Assembly (NCBI GenBank): GCA_949299185.1
Contig: CASFZR010000005.1
Span: 1 to 56,671, forward strand
DNA: 56,671 bases
Origin: an uncultured Spirochaetales bacterium
Lineage (GTDB): Bacteria > Spirochaetota > Spirochaetia > Sphaerochaetales > Sphaerochaetaceae
Reading direction: 5' to 3'
Shown: positions 41,501 to 50,841 of the stretch, piece after piece
Layout: every line of letters begins with the position of its first letter
How positions within the stretch are numbered: position 1 is the stretch's first letter
Program-made: the position numbers and the translations under genes
The notes under the pieces: model-generated
What the model was told of the DNA's origin: nothing
Seen by the model: only the letters and a program-made list of their open reading frames with translations
Databases searched by the model: none

Positions 41501-43234
41501 TCATCTGGCGAACTGGCTTCTGTACAGCTCGGCGTAGAAGCCGCCCGAGGCCATCAGGCTCTCATGGGTTCCGCTCTCTATGACGGTGCCGTCCTTCATC
41601 ACGAGTATCAGGTCGGCGTTCTCTATCGTCGAGAGGCGGTGCGCCACGATAAACGAGGTACGGCCCTCCATCAGACGGGCGAAGGCGTCCTGTATCAGCA
41701 GCTCGGTGCGGGTATCTATCGATGATGTGGCCTCATCGAGGATGAGCATATCGGGCTCGGAGAGCATGATGCGCGCGATCGAGATAAGCTGCCTCTGCCC
41801 CTCGGAGATGCCATCGCTCTCATCGCTGATCTCCTCATCATAGCCGGCAGGAAGCGCCGCGATGAAGTTATCGATATGGCATAGGGCAGCGGCGCGCCTT
41901 ATCTCATCATCGGTAGCATCGCTCCTCGACAGTGCGATATTCTCCCTCACGCTGCCGCGCTTTATCCAGGTATCCTGAAGGACCATGCCGTAGCAGCGGC
42001 GCACGGAGCGCCTGGTGCATCCTGAGATATCATGGCCATCGATGGCTATCGATCCCTCATCAGGCTCATAGAAGCGCATGAGGAGGTTTATCAAGGTCGT
42101 CTTGCCGCATCCGGTAGGACCGACTATCGCGACCCTCATGCCAGGCCTGACATCCAGGGAGAGTCCTGTTATCAGGCTACGGGACTTATCATAGGAGAAT
42201 GAGACGGAATCGAAGCTGACGCTTCCTTCCGGATCTGCCAGCTCAGGCATCCCCGCCTCTCCCCTCTCCTCGCTCTCATCAAGGAGCGTGAATATCCTGG
42301 AGGCCGATGCTATCGCGTTCTGGAACTCCGTCATCACCCCCGATATCTCATTGAACGGCTTGGTGTACTGCGAGGCGTAGGTCAGTATCGAGGAAAGCCC
42401 GCCGACGCTCATCAGGCCGTAGACGCATGAAAGCCCCCCGGAGAGCGCGACGCCCATATAGACGAGGCTGTTCACGAAGCGCGTCACGGGGTTGGTGAGC
42501 GACGAGTAGAAGACAGCCTGCAGGGAGACCTTCGAGAAGTGATGGTTGATCTCATCGAAACGCCTCTGGTTCTCCCCCTCCATCGAGTACGCAGCCACAA
42601 CCGATGCCCCTGACACCATCTCATCGATGAACGAGGTCTGCCTGCCCTTCGCCTCGCTCTGGCTATAGAAGAGCGAGTAGGTGCGTCTGGCGATGAACGA
42701 TGCGGTGAAGAGCGATACAGGCGTCACGACAACGACGACAAGGGTGACGATCCAGCTTACGGTGAGCATGCATATAAGCGTGCCGAGTATCGTCAGGATC
42801 CCGGAGAAGAGCTGGGTGAAGCCCATCAGGAGCCCGTCAGAGACCTGGTCCACATCATTGAGCATCCGCGATGAGACATCGCCATGCGGATGGGAGTCTA
42901 TGTATGAGAGTGGCAGCCGCTGCAGCTTCGAGAAGAGATCGCTCCTCATGTCACGGGAGATCGAATAGGCCATCCTGTTGTTAAAGAGGTTCTGCAGGAA
43001 CTGGAAGAGCGCGGTGAGACCGGCGGAGAGGGCCATCATCAGCACGGCACGGGCAAACGGTCCCGTCTCTCCCTGGCTTATCGCATCGACGGCCCGTCCG
43101 GTAAGGAGCGGGAACACCAGCATCGAAGCCACGGAGACAAGCGCGGCGGTTATAGACAACGCGAGATAGCCTCGGTATGGCCTGATATAAGAGAACATCC
43201 TCCTCAGCGTTCCGGTGTATTCAGATGCCTTCAT
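41501..43234 (-). CDS. ABC exporter half-transporter (second of pair)
   Basis: 577 aa. An N-terminal six-helix membrane domain (to ~310) is fused to an ATPase with Walker A GPTGCGKTTL (~364), signature SEGQRQL (~468), Walker B MLILDEATS (~488) and H-loop AHRLS. The pair resembles MdlAB/LmrCD-type heterodimeric multidrug exporters. The start overlaps the stop of its partner (ATGA). Substrate unknown. Confidence 0.92.
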   Translation of the reverse strand: MKASEYTGTLRRMFSYIRPYRGYLALSITAALVSVASMLVFPLLTGRAVDAISQGETGPFARAVLMMALSAGLTALFQFLQNLFNNRMAYSISRDMRSDLFSKLQRLPLSYIDSHPHGDVSSRMLNDVDQVSDGLLMGFTQLFSGILTILGTLICMLTVSWIVTLVVVVVTPVSLFTASFIARRTYSLFYSQSEAKGRQTSFIDEMVSGASVVAAYSMEGENQRRFDEINHHFSKVSLQAVFYSSLTNPVTRFVNSLVYMGVALSGGLSCVYGLMSVGGLSSILTYASQYTKPFNEISGVMTEFQNAIASASRIFTLLDESEERGEAGMPELADPEGSVSFDSVSFSYDKSRSLITGLSLDVRPGMRVAIVGPTGCGKTTLINLLMRFYEPDEGSIAIDGHDISGCTRRSVRRCYGMVLQDTWIKRGSVRENIALSRSDATDDEIRRAAALCHIDNFIAALPAGYDEEISDESDGISEGQRQLISIARIMLSEPDMLILDEATSSIDTRTELLIQDAFARLMEGRTSFIVAHRLSTIENADLILVMKDGTVIESGTHESLMASGGFYAELYRSQFAR

Positions 43235-44955
43235 CTTGCCTCCGATCCCTTGTACTGCGACTGGTATATCTCCCTGTAGATATCGCAGGAGGCGAGCAGC
43301 TCCTCATGGCGCCCTATCCCCACGACACGGCCCTTATCCAATACGATCACGCGATCCATGCTCATCATCGCACCCGTGCGCTGGGAGACGAGTATCACGG
43401 TACGATCCTTATCTGAAAGCACGGCATGGCGTACCTTAGCCTCCGTCCTGTAGTCAAGGGCGCTGAAGCTGTCATCGAGTATCAGCACGGGGGCTTCCTT
43501 GACGAGGGCTCGGGCTATGGCAAGGCGCTGACGCTGTCCGCCTGAGAGGTTCTTGCCGCCCGCGAGGACAGGGCTGTCCAGATCTCCCTTCTTCTCCATG
43601 ACGAACGAGAGCGCATCGGCATCCTCAAGCGCCTTACGCATCTCATCCTCGCTGGCGTTCCGCCTTCCCCAGCGGAGGTTATCCCTGATCGTACCGGAGA
43701 AGAGCCTTGATTTCTGCGGCACATAGGCGATCCGCGCCCTGAGCGCGCTCCGCTTCCACTTCCTGACATCGACGCCGAAGAAGGTAACGGAGCCTGAGGA
43801 CACATCGTAGAAGCGCGGTATCAGGCTGATGAGCGAGGTCTTACCCGATCCCGTTCCGCCGATGACCCCGATCTTCTCACCCTTCCGTATCGTCAGCGTG
43901 ACACCCTCAAGCGATGGCTCTCCACCCTTGCGGTATGTGAGCGATGCATCGCTGAAGACGATCGCATCATCTGTATCAAGGCCGGTCTCAACAGCATCAT
44001 CGGTGTCCTCCATGGAAGGCTTGATGCTGAATACCGCCTCTATGCGGCGACCGGAAGCTATCGCACGGGAGATCGTAACCAGGAGATTCGCGAACTTCAC
44101 CAGCTCGACGAGTATCTGGTTCATGTAATTGACGAGGGCGACTATCGCGCCAATCTCTATCAATGAGGCCTCATAGCGCGCACGGCCGGCGTAGATGATG
44201 GCTATTATCGCGAGGTTGATGACCACATAAGTCAGCGGGTTGAGAAGCGCCGAGACGCGCCCGGAGCGTACCTGCAGGTCATTGAGCGAGGCAAGGTCCT
44301 CCGTGAACGAGGCGACCTCATCATCCTCCTTGCCGAAAGCGCGAAGCACCCTCACGCCCTGGAGGTTCTCCCTCGTGCGTGACAGCACCCTGTCCAGCGC
44401 TCCCTGCACCTTGCGGTACATCGGGATGGTGAAGCTCATGATCGCGGCGACGATCACCGAAAGCACAGGTATGGCGATGACGAATATCCAGCTGAGGGTT
44501 GAGTCGACGGTAAAGGCCATCAATGCCGCGCCTATGACCACGAACGGCGAGCGGAGGAAGAGACGGAGGAACATGTTGATACCGTTCTGCACCAGGTTGG
44601 AGTCGTTGGTGAGCCGGGTTATCATGGTGTTCGTTCCCAGCGCATCCCTGTCGCTCTCGGAGAGCGAGGAGATATGCGAAAAGAGCGCGCTCCTCATCTT
44701 CTCTGAGAAGCCGGTGGCGGCCCTCGCCGCGAAGTACTGTGCCGTAACCGAGACGATGAGTCCGGAGAGTCCTAGGGCGACCATGACGAGCGCCATCCTG
44801 ACGATATGACCAGGATCATCTCCCGCTATGCCGCGGTCTATCAATGAGGCAACCGCTATAGGCACCAGCAGCTCAAGTACCGCCTCTGAGAGCTTGAAGA
44901 GCGGTGCCAGCACCGCGTCCCGCCTATAGCCCTTGATGAACGAGAGGATACGCAA
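43231..44955 (-). CDS. ABC exporter half-transporter (first of pair)
   Basis: 574 aa, six-helix domain plus ATPase: Walker A GGTGSGKTSL (~363), signature LSGGQRQR (~467) and Walker B VLILDDSFSALD (~487). The Walker-B region has Asp (LDDS) where the catalytic Glu would be, as in the degenerate half of heterodimeric exporters, so this half likely carries the non-canonical ATP site. Start is a TTG at 44955, 2 nt after the flavodoxin-like gene stop. Confidence 0.92.
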   Translation of the reverse strand: MRILSFIKGYRRDAVLAPLFKLSEAVLELLVPIAVASLIDRGIAGDDPGHIVRMALVMVALGLSGLIVSVTAQYFAARAATGFSEKMRSALFSHISSLSESDRDALGTNTMITRLTNDSNLVQNGINMFLRLFLRSPFVVIGAALMAFTVDSTLSWIFVIAIPVLSVIVAAIMSFTIPMYRKVQGALDRVLSRTRENLQGVRVLRAFGKEDDEVASFTEDLASLNDLQVRSGRVSALLNPLTYVVINLAIIAIIYAGRARYEASLIEIGAIVALVNYMNQILVELVKFANLLVTISRAIASGRRIEAVFSIKPSMEDTDDAVETGLDTDDAIVFSDASLTYRKGGEPSLEGVTLTIRKGEKIGVIGGTGSGKTSLISLIPRFYDVSSGSVTFFGVDVRKWKRSALRARIAYVPQKSRLFSGTIRDNLRWGRRNASEDEMRKALEDADALSFVMEKKGDLDSPVLAGGKNLSGGQRQRLAIARALVKEAPVLILDDSFSALDYRTEAKVRHAVLSDKDRTVILVSQRTGAMMSMDRVIVLDKGRVVGIGRHEELLASCDIYREIYQSQYKGSEAR

Positions 44956-44957
44956 GG

Positions 44958-45512
44958 CTATCTGATGAAGCTGGTCTTCACCTTCGGCTCCTTTTCAGGA
45001 AGCGGAAGTGCGGCCTTATCGAAGGAGGAGAGGACATACGCCATATTGCGGCCGAGGTCGCGCATCGTCTGCATTCCCTCCTCATCCCTACGCACCTCAT
45101 CGGGGGTATTGCCATGGACCTGGTTCCAGTAACTGGAACCGATCACGACCATCTCCGATATGGTGAAGTACTTATTCAGCTGATCGAACGTGGCTGAGGC
45201 ACCGCCGCGGCGGCAGGAGACGACAGCCGCGCCGACCTTGAGGCGCATCTTCCCTGAGATGATATTGAAAAGCTCGTCTAAAAAGTATGTGGCAAGGCCC
45301 GTTGCTGAAGCGTAGTAGACCGGAGAGCCTACGACGAGGCCATCAGAGGCCAGGACTTTCTCGGCGGCGGTCTTTATCGCCTCACGGTCGAAGGATGCCT
45401 GGATGATCTCAGTCGAGATACCGGCCTTCTCAAGCGTGGAGGCTACCTCAGATAGAGCCGTGAACGTGCATCCCTCGGCCCGTGGAGAGCCGTTTATCAA
45501 TATGACGCGCAT
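44958..45512 (-). CDS. NADPH-dependent FMN reductase/flavodoxin-family protein
   Basis: 184 aa. The flavin loop appears as NGSPRAEGCTFTAL (~7-20) and the pocket VVGSPVYYASATG (~78-90). Cytoplasmic flavoprotein that reduces quinones, azo groups or metal. The frame is open to 45575, but TTAGGAGGT before 45512 and the family start MRVILINGSP settle the start. It lies between lysS and the ABC pair with gaps of one to two nucleotides, so it belongs to that operon. Confidence 0.9.
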   Translation of the reverse strand: MRVILINGSPRAEGCTFTALSEVASTLEKAGISTEIIQASFDREAIKTAAEKVLASDGLVVGSPVYYASATGLATYFLDELFNIISGKMRLKVGAAVVSCRRGGASATFDQLNKYFTISEMVVIGSSYWNQVHGNTPDEVRRDEEGMQTMRDLGRNMAYVLSSFDKAALPLPEKEPKVKTSFIR

Positions 45513-45513
45513 A

Positions 45514-47097
45514 TCAGTACCTCCTAAGGATCTCAAGCACCTTCTCGCTGCCGCAGGCCTTGAGGAATCCTGCAAGCTTCGGCCCCTTCTCCTTGCCGAT
45601 CAGGACCATGTAGACCAGACGGAAGAAGTCAGGATTCTCCATGCCATTGTCGGCGGCGGTCTTGTAGATATACTCCGAGAATTCCTTTTCGGTGGAGCCA
45701 TCAAGATGATCGGAGACGAATCCGGCAAGCTCCCTGATAGCGGCGCGCTCAGACTCAGAGGCATCATAGAGAGAATCAGGGCCGGAAAGCGAGAAGCAGA
45801 ACTCCTCAGGAGCGTACTTCTCAAGCCATGCCCAGGCGCAGCTCATGCGCACGCGGAGCCTCTCCTTCTGGCTCTCGGTGGCATCTGAGAGCCTCTCCAG
45901 CACCTTCTCCTGGTCGCCGGAGTAGATCTGCAGGTAGTTGCAGAGGTGGCGGAACGGTATCTGATAGCCCGGCTCGGTCGGTATCTTCCTATCATCGACC
46001 TGCGAAAGCTCGTAGATCCTCCTCTCCTTCTCCCTCTTCTTGTCATTCACGTTCAGCAGTCCGAAGTAGATGCGCTCGGTGTTGTCGTAGTCCTCATAGA
46101 TCTTCAGCACGTCAAGATCGAAGGAGATGGCGAACTCGGCAGACGGCCTCGTGCCGACGAAGAGATACCTCACGATCTCCGGAGGATAGATCTCAAGCAC
46201 GTCCGAAAGATCCGCGACCTCACCGCCGGAGGAGGAGATCTTGCCACCTTTGCCCTTCAGCCTTATGAAGTCATAGCGCATGGTAACGGGAGCCTCGGCG
46301 CCGAAGAGCCTGACGACGCTCTTGGCGGTATCATAGGAGCCGCCCTCCGTCAGGTGGTCCTTCCCGCCCGGCTCGAAGTCGACGCCCTCATAGGCCCATC
46401 TCATCGGCCAGTCGACGCGCCAGGGCAGCTTGGTGTTGGGCGTCGTGCGGATATCGATCGTCTCCTCCTTGTCGAGGTCGAGATCACGGTATGTCAGGCC
46501 ATATGCGCCATCCCAGGCGATGACCTTGGTGTTGTCCTTATCAGTGAATGAGGAGAAGACGGCGACAGGCCACCAGTCATCGGCGAGGGGCTCCGTCCTG
46601 AACTCATTGAGAATCGCGCGGATCTCATCGCGCATCGAGAGCGCCTTCCGGATCTCCTCTGCATAGACGTTGGACCTGTAGCGGGCCGCCTGATAGATAT
46701 ACTCGGGGAAGACGCCGACCTTCGGCAGGTCGTCCTCCACCGCGACCTCGTTGCCACGGGCGTAGTTATCAGCACGGCCGGTGGTATCGGGAACAAGCGT
46801 TATAGGATATCTGAGATACTTCTCGAGAAGCTCAGGATCAGGCATGTTCTTCGGGACCTTCCTGAAGACATCGTAATCATCCCAGCTGTAGATGAAGCGC
46901 ACGTTCTTACCGCGCTCACGAAGAGCCCTGACGACAAGCTCCACGGTTATTATCTCACGGAAGTTACCGATATGGACCGTACCCGATGGCGTTATGCCGG
47001 AAGCGCAGGTGTACAGTTCCTTGTCACCCTTCTCCCTTATGATCTTCTCTGCCATGATATCGGCCCAGTGCATGTTCTGATTCTCTTTCTCACTCAT
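45514..47097 (-). CDS. lysS: Lysyl-tRNA synthetase, class I
   Basis: 527 aa. Charges tRNA-Lys using a class I Rossmann fold, the archaeal form also used by spirochaetes and some other bacteria. HIGH-type motif PSGTVHIGN (~37-45) and KMSKS-type GKISSSGGE (~280-288) are present; the length is normal. This is the main clue to organism type. It heads the operon with the FMN reductase and ABC exporter genes, a grouping without obvious functional logic. Confidence 0.95.
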   Translation of the reverse strand: MSEKENQNMHWADIMAEKIIREKGDKELYTCASGITPSGTVHIGNFREIITVELVVRALRERGKNVRFIYSWDDYDVFRKVPKNMPDPELLEKYLRYPITLVPDTTGRADNYARGNEVAVEDDLPKVGVFPEYIYQAARYRSNVYAEEIRKALSMRDEIRAILNEFRTEPLADDWWPVAVFSSFTDKDNTKVIAWDGAYGLTYRDLDLDKEETIDIRTTPNTKLPWRVDWPMRWAYEGVDFEPGGKDHLTEGGSYDTAKSVVRLFGAEAPVTMRYDFIRLKGKGGKISSSGGEVADLSDVLEIYPPEIVRYLFVGTRPSAEFAISFDLDVLKIYEDYDNTERIYFGLLNVNDKKREKERRIYELSQVDDRKIPTEPGYQIPFRHLCNYLQIYSGDQEKVLERLSDATESQKERLRVRMSCAWAWLEKYAPEEFCFSLSGPDSLYDASESERAAIRELAGFVSDHLDGSTEKEFSEYIYKTAADNGMENPDFFRLVYMVLIGKEKGPKLAGFLKACGSEKVLEILRRY

Positions 47098-47105
47098 ACC
47101 TTCGG

Positions 47106-47134
47106 ATTATGTCAGAGGCTGGAAAGGTATGCAA
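47106..47134 (-). promoter_or_regulatory. Promoter of the lysS operon, predicted leaderless
   Basis: On the minus strand TTGCAT (47129-47134), 17 nt, CATAAT (47106-47111), then 8 nt to the ATG. A GAAGG lies 1 nt from the ATG, too close to act as a normal ribosome binding site. Confidence 0.45.
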
Positions 47135-47143
47135 CACGGCCGG

Positions 47144-47172
47144 TGGATTAATTATCCGAGGGAGAATATAAT
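47144..47172 (+). promoter_or_regulatory. Promoter of the RlpA/SPOR-like gene, predicted leaderless
   Basis: TGGATT (47144-47149), 17 nt, TATAAT (47167-47172), then 7 nt to the ATG at 47180. The -10 box is consensus, the -35 weak. It is back-to-back with the lysS promoter. Confidence 0.42.
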
Positions 47173-47179
47173 CGAAGGC

Positions 47180-47782
47180 ATGAAAAGAATACTCCTGGCA
47201 GCAGCGCTTCTATCCTCATCATTGCTCTTCGGAGCCGAGATCGCCTCATGGCACATCGTCACGGAGCCTGGGTACATGACCAGGAGCGGCACGTTCTTCT
47301 CCCCGTCCTCGCTTGAGGCCGCCTCCTCATCCTATCCGATGGGATCGGTGCTGGAGCTGGTATCGACAGAGACAGGCAGGAGTACCGTGGTTACAGTCAC
47401 TGACACGCTTCCAGAGCTTCCCGAAGGCAGGACGATCGCCGTCACAGGGCGGACGCTACGCGAGCTGGGACTCATGGACAAGGGCGTCGGCGAGGTCGAG
47501 GAGCGCGCGCTCAGGGTCGGCACGATCGAGAACGAGAGTGCTGAGGAGACGGGCTGGTATATGTTCGAGCTTGGCGCCTATGCAGATAGCAGGGAGTGCA
47601 ATGAGGCATACAGGAGCCTCGCGGAGAACGGTCTGAAGCCCTACATCGACAACGAGGACGGGTTCCTGTACCTCTCGGTACGCCATGTTATGGCCTTCGA
47701 GCTTGAGGATGCGGCAGCGGCCATCAGGGATGCGGGCATAACCCCCGGCCCGGCGATAATGGAGCCCAATCCCTATATCTGA
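47180..47782 (+). CDS. Exported RlpA-like/SPOR-domain protein
   Basis: 200 aa. A signal peptide (MKRILLAAALLSSSLLFGAE, cut near residue 19) is followed by a double-psi beta-barrel region related to RlpA (YPMGSVLELVSTETGRSTVV ... TDTLPELPEGRTIAVTG, ~50-95). Residues ~125-195 form a SPOR-like domain (WYMFELGAYADSRECNEAYR ... AAAAIRDAG). SPOR domains bind denuded peptidoglycan, so a cell-wall role in the periplasm is likely. The catalytic Asp of true RlpA cannot be confirmed. The frame opens at 47129, but the signal peptide sets the start. Confidence 0.8.
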   Translation: MKRILLAAALLSSSLLFGAEIASWHIVTEPGYMTRSGTFFSPSSLEAASSSYPMGSVLELVSTETGRSTVVTVTDTLPELPEGRTIAVTGRTLRELGLMDKGVGEVEERALRVGTIENESAEETGWYMFELGAYADSRECNEAYRSLAENGLKPYIDNEDGFLYLSVRHVMAFELEDAAAAIRDAGITPGPAIMEPNPYI

Positions 47783-48205
47783 TGCCGGGCTGGATCAAGG
47801 AAATCATCCCCTTACGAGGCTGGCAGGCTATTCCGTACACGGCAATGGGAAGATGGCGGGCAGCTCTATCAGAAGGTGTTCCGCATCAGGATCTGGAAGG
47901 ACTACATACCCGCGATCGGAGCCTTCGATAAGAAGCAGCTTGCCTCGCATCCTGACTCAGCCTACGTCTCACGATATCTACTTGAAAGCCTCCGGGCCGA
48001 GCTTTGCCATCTCCTGGCGCTGCTCTTCGGCATAGCCGTCATGGCATACTCCCGCCCGAGCATCCGCAGGCATATCCTCGCGTGGGAGATCGCGGTGAAC
48101 CTCCCCTGCATCATGATACAGCGCTTCAACAGGCCGAGGCTGGAACGCCTGCTGCCGAAGAACGGCAGCGGCATGAGATGCATGCAGGAGTTCTGGAAGG
48201 ACTAG
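47783..48205 (+). pseudogene. CrtO-like acyltransferase fragment, N-terminus missing
   Basis: The frame carries the family core LFRTRQWEDGGQLYQKVF, then RIRIWKDYIP, AELCHLLALL, and the C-terminal VNLPCIMIQRFNRPRLERLL, all hallmarks of the small membrane acyltransferases annotated as glycosyl-4,4'-diaponeurosporenoate acyltransferase (CrtO). The first membrane helix and start codon are absent: in this frame the preceding codon is the stop of the SPOR-type gene, and the first usable start, a GTG at 47876, falls inside the core. It is therefore N-terminally truncated, or perhaps translated by read-through. Lipid or carotenoid role uncertain. Confidence 0.65.
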
Positions 48206-49389
48206 AAGTCCAGGAAGAAGATGAAGTTGTGGGTGAACGGGGTATCGCCCTTGGCGTAGTTGCGGCCATTCATGAGATACGCAACCTGGTACCCTATATC
48301 TATGAAGTCGAAGATCGTCAGCGATATCTGTGCGCCCGTGGAAGCCAGGAACTGGCTCTGTGGGATATCCGTATTATAGAAATGCCCTGCTCCATAGCCC
48401 ATATCGAAGAAGAGGTTGAGCCTGAAATAGAGGCCATCGATGCCGACGGCAGGGCTGGTGAACCTGAGATCGAGGTTATTCACCATCGTGAACTCGCTGT
48501 TATACGAGTAGGAGGCGAATCCCCTCACCTTGCGTCCGAGCGAGCCCTGCTTCTGGGCATACACGGGAACCATGTCACCTGAGGTCCAGTTGATGTTGAA
48601 CCTGTCAACGAGCGAGATGGAGAACCAGTGCTTGCCCCCCTCATCGCTATACTGGTAGAGCGTCTTCGCGCCAACCGCGTTGAAGACGATCGAATAGAAG
48701 TCAGCCTCTCCATCGAGCGCTGCGTTGAGCGCGAGCGGCGCCCAGTCGAAGTCAAGATTGAAGAGGAGGCCGTCGTTCGTCTCTATATCATCGGTCATGA
48801 GGTCGATCTCGAAGCCGAGGTTGAGGTTCGTTCCCAGGAACTGATGGTTGCCCTTCAGATCCGGATAGAGGTTCGGATACGCTCCTCCGGCAACCGGCGC
48901 AAGGTAATCATCAAGGGTATGCACCGTGGCCCTGCCCCAGTTCTTCTTCACCTTCCCTGCGACACGTGAATCCATGTTGCCCTCGAACTTCCCCTCATAG
49001 GCAAGGGTTATCGTCAGGAGGTCATCACCAGGCTCCACGGGGGAATCGAAGAAGCCCTGCAGGAACTTGAGGGCCCAGTCGATCTGCACGAGGTCATAGA
49101 TGATCGGACCGCCGTCGAAAGGCTCCGGGCTCGACTCTCCCGTCGCAGGGTCCTGGAATAGCTTGCGCTGGACGTACCCGCCTCCAGCCATCAGCTGGAG
49201 GTCTGTCGTGTGCCCGCCAAGGATCTCGAAGCCGGTATAGCCGACTCCTCCGTATAGGTATGTAGGCAGGAAGCCCGCGAGTATCTCCGGATGCTGATCA
49301 AGGTCCTTTCCCCAGAAGTGCCAATCAGAGGCCGAGGCAGAGGAAAGGATGAGAATCGATGCTATGAGTATGACGATGAGTCTCTTCAT
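48202..49389 (-). CDS. Outer-membrane beta-barrel candidate
   Basis: 395 aa. A clear signal peptide ends after ...SSASA (~20). The mature part is rich in alternating hydrophobic strands with many aromatic residues and Gly, and it ends in Phe (FFLDF), the typical C-terminal signal for barrel insertion. No repeat or enzyme motif appears. An outer-membrane pore or surface antigen of spirochaete type is likely. A GAAGGAG site precedes the ATG. Its 3' end overlaps the acyltransferase fragment by 4 nt. Confidence 0.75.
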   Translation of the reverse strand: MKRLIVILIASILILSSASASDWHFWGKDLDQHPEILAGFLPTYLYGGVGYTGFEILGGHTTDLQLMAGGGYVQRKLFQDPATGESSPEPFDGGPIIYDLVQIDWALKFLQGFFDSPVEPGDDLLTITLAYEGKFEGNMDSRVAGKVKKNWGRATVHTLDDYLAPVAGGAYPNLYPDLKGNHQFLGTNLNLGFEIDLMTDDIETNDGLLFNLDFDWAPLALNAALDGEADFYSIVFNAVGAKTLYQYSDEGGKHWFSISLVDRFNINWTSGDMVPVYAQKQGSLGRKVRGFASYSYNSEFTMVNNLDLRFTSPAVGIDGLYFRLNLFFDMGYGAGHFYNTDIPQSQFLASTGAQISLTIFDFIDIGYQVAYLMNGRNYAKGDTPFTHNFIFFLDF

Positions 49390-49552
49390 CTATTTCTCCT
49401 TCGTTAGATAGATTATCATCAAAAACGACAGAGTGGTGCAATGCTGTAGGGTTTTACATCGGTTAAGTATCCGTTAATTCCACAGCTGGAAGCGTATTGA
49501 AGAGGATGCATCAAAGGGATTAGCATAGCTTATCCAGCCAAGGGGGAGAGAT

Positions 49553-50158
49553 ATGGATTTCAGCAAGGTCATCGGTAATCTCAGGAATCGTGGATACAGC
49601 GTACATGAATTCAGCACGGCAGAGGAGGCCTCGAGGTGGATCGACGGAGAGATCGATGGCTGCACGGTAGGATTCGGAGGATCTGAGACGCTTACGGAGA
49701 TGGGCCTCTATGATACCCTCTCTGCCCACAACATGGTCTACTCGCACCATGTTCCGAAGGACGGGATGACCACCGGCGAACTCAGGGCCGCGGCCTCCGG
49801 CGCGGATATTTACCTCTCATCGGTGAACGGCCTTTCCGAGAACGGGGAGATCATCAACATAGACGCACAGGGGAACAGGGTATCCTCTACCCTATATGGC
49901 CACAGGAGGGTATTCCTCGTGATCGGCGAGAACAAGCTCGCCCCCGATCATGACAAGGCACTCTGGAGGGCGAGGAACATAGCAGGACCGCTGAACGCGA
50001 GGAGGCTTGGGAGGAAGACGCCGTGCGCGGTAAAGGCCGACAGATGCTATGACTGCAGAAGCCCGGAGAGGATATGCAGGGAGCTCGTGGTCCTCTGGCA
50101 ATGCCCTATCGGCATGGATATCGATATCGTCCTCATCCACGAGAAGCTTGGGTACTGA
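49553..50158 (+). CDS. LUD-domain protein (lactate-utilisation, LutC-like fold)
   Basis: 201 aa. The single LUD domain shows VGFGGSETLTEMGLYD (~39-54), GELRAAASGADIYLSSVNGLSENG (in two parts GELRAAASGADIYLS and VNGLSENGEI, ~77-100) and VIGENKLAPDHDKALWRARN (~122). A Cys pair in CYDCRSPERICREL near the C-terminus could bind a metal. LUD proteins work with LutAB in L-lactate oxidation or stand alone as here. A GGGGGAG site precedes the ATG. Confidence 0.88.
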   Translation: MDFSKVIGNLRNRGYSVHEFSTAEEASRWIDGEIDGCTVGFGGSETLTEMGLYDTLSAHNMVYSHHVPKDGMTTGELRAAASGADIYLSSVNGLSENGEIINIDAQGNRVSSTLYGHRRVFLVIGENKLAPDHDKALWRARNIAGPLNARRLGRKTPCAVKADRCYDCRSPERICRELVVLWQCPIGMDIDIVLIHEKLGY

Positions 50159-50160
50159 GG

Positions 50161-50841
50161 TCACTCGAAGCAGCTTCTGGCACCAAGCGCGTCCACGAAA
50201 TCAAAGCGGCGGCAGAACCATCTGCTGCACCACCCTATCAGGCGGCCATTCACAAGCGCGCAGAGGACCGTGCCCAGCTTGACGCCCTCGAAGCGTCCGA
50301 AGCCGATGAATAGGAAGGACAGGGCAACCGCGACTAGGCAGCTGCAGCAGTCGTATACCGTCTTCGTCCTGCTGATATCGAATCCGAAGGTCGATGATAT
50401 CTCCTTCACGAAGAGCTCATAGGCCTCTGGCGGGATATACGTATTGAAGAGGAGCGACACCCCTACCGCGCATATGACCAGTCCGGTACAGTAGCAGGCA
50501 CACCTCTCTCCTATCCCGCTTCCGGGAATCAGGCTCACGGCCTTCATCATCACATCTAGCAGGTTCCCATAGATGAAGGCGGTTATGAACGAGAAGAGAT
50601 ACCTACGCCTGAATCCGCGAAGCACCAGCGCAAGGACGATGATAAGGAGTGCCTGAAGGCAGTACTCCGCCATGCCGAAGGTGAACCATGACACATGCTC
50701 CGACACCTTCAGATAGACAAGATATGCCGGGGCGACGACCATCGACATGCCGAAATCGGCCCTCTCCATCAGCGCCGTACCGAGCGCGAGCGCAGCCAGT
50801 CCGATGGCATAGGCGGCTTCCGTATAGAACGTCCTTCTCAT
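50161..50841 (-). CDS. YczE/DUF6198-like membrane protein
   Basis: 226 aa with about five or six membrane helices. The N-terminal part GLAALALGTALMERADFGMSM with the conserved D-x-G-M-S near residue 30 matches YczE-like proteins, which are inner-membrane proteins of uncertain, possibly transport, function. An AAGGAG site precedes the ATG. It ends 2 nt from the convergent LUD gene. Confidence 0.75.
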   Translation of the reverse strand: MRRTFYTEAAYAIGLAALALGTALMERADFGMSMVVAPAYLVYLKVSEHVSWFTFGMAEYCLQALLIIVLALVLRGFRRRYLFSFITAFIYGNLLDVMMKAVSLIPGSGIGERCACYCTGLVICAVGVSLLFNTYIPPEAYELFVKEISSTFGFDISRTKTVYDCCSCLVAVALSFLFIGFGRFEGVKLGTVLCALVNGRLIGWCSRWFCRRFDFVDALGARSCFE

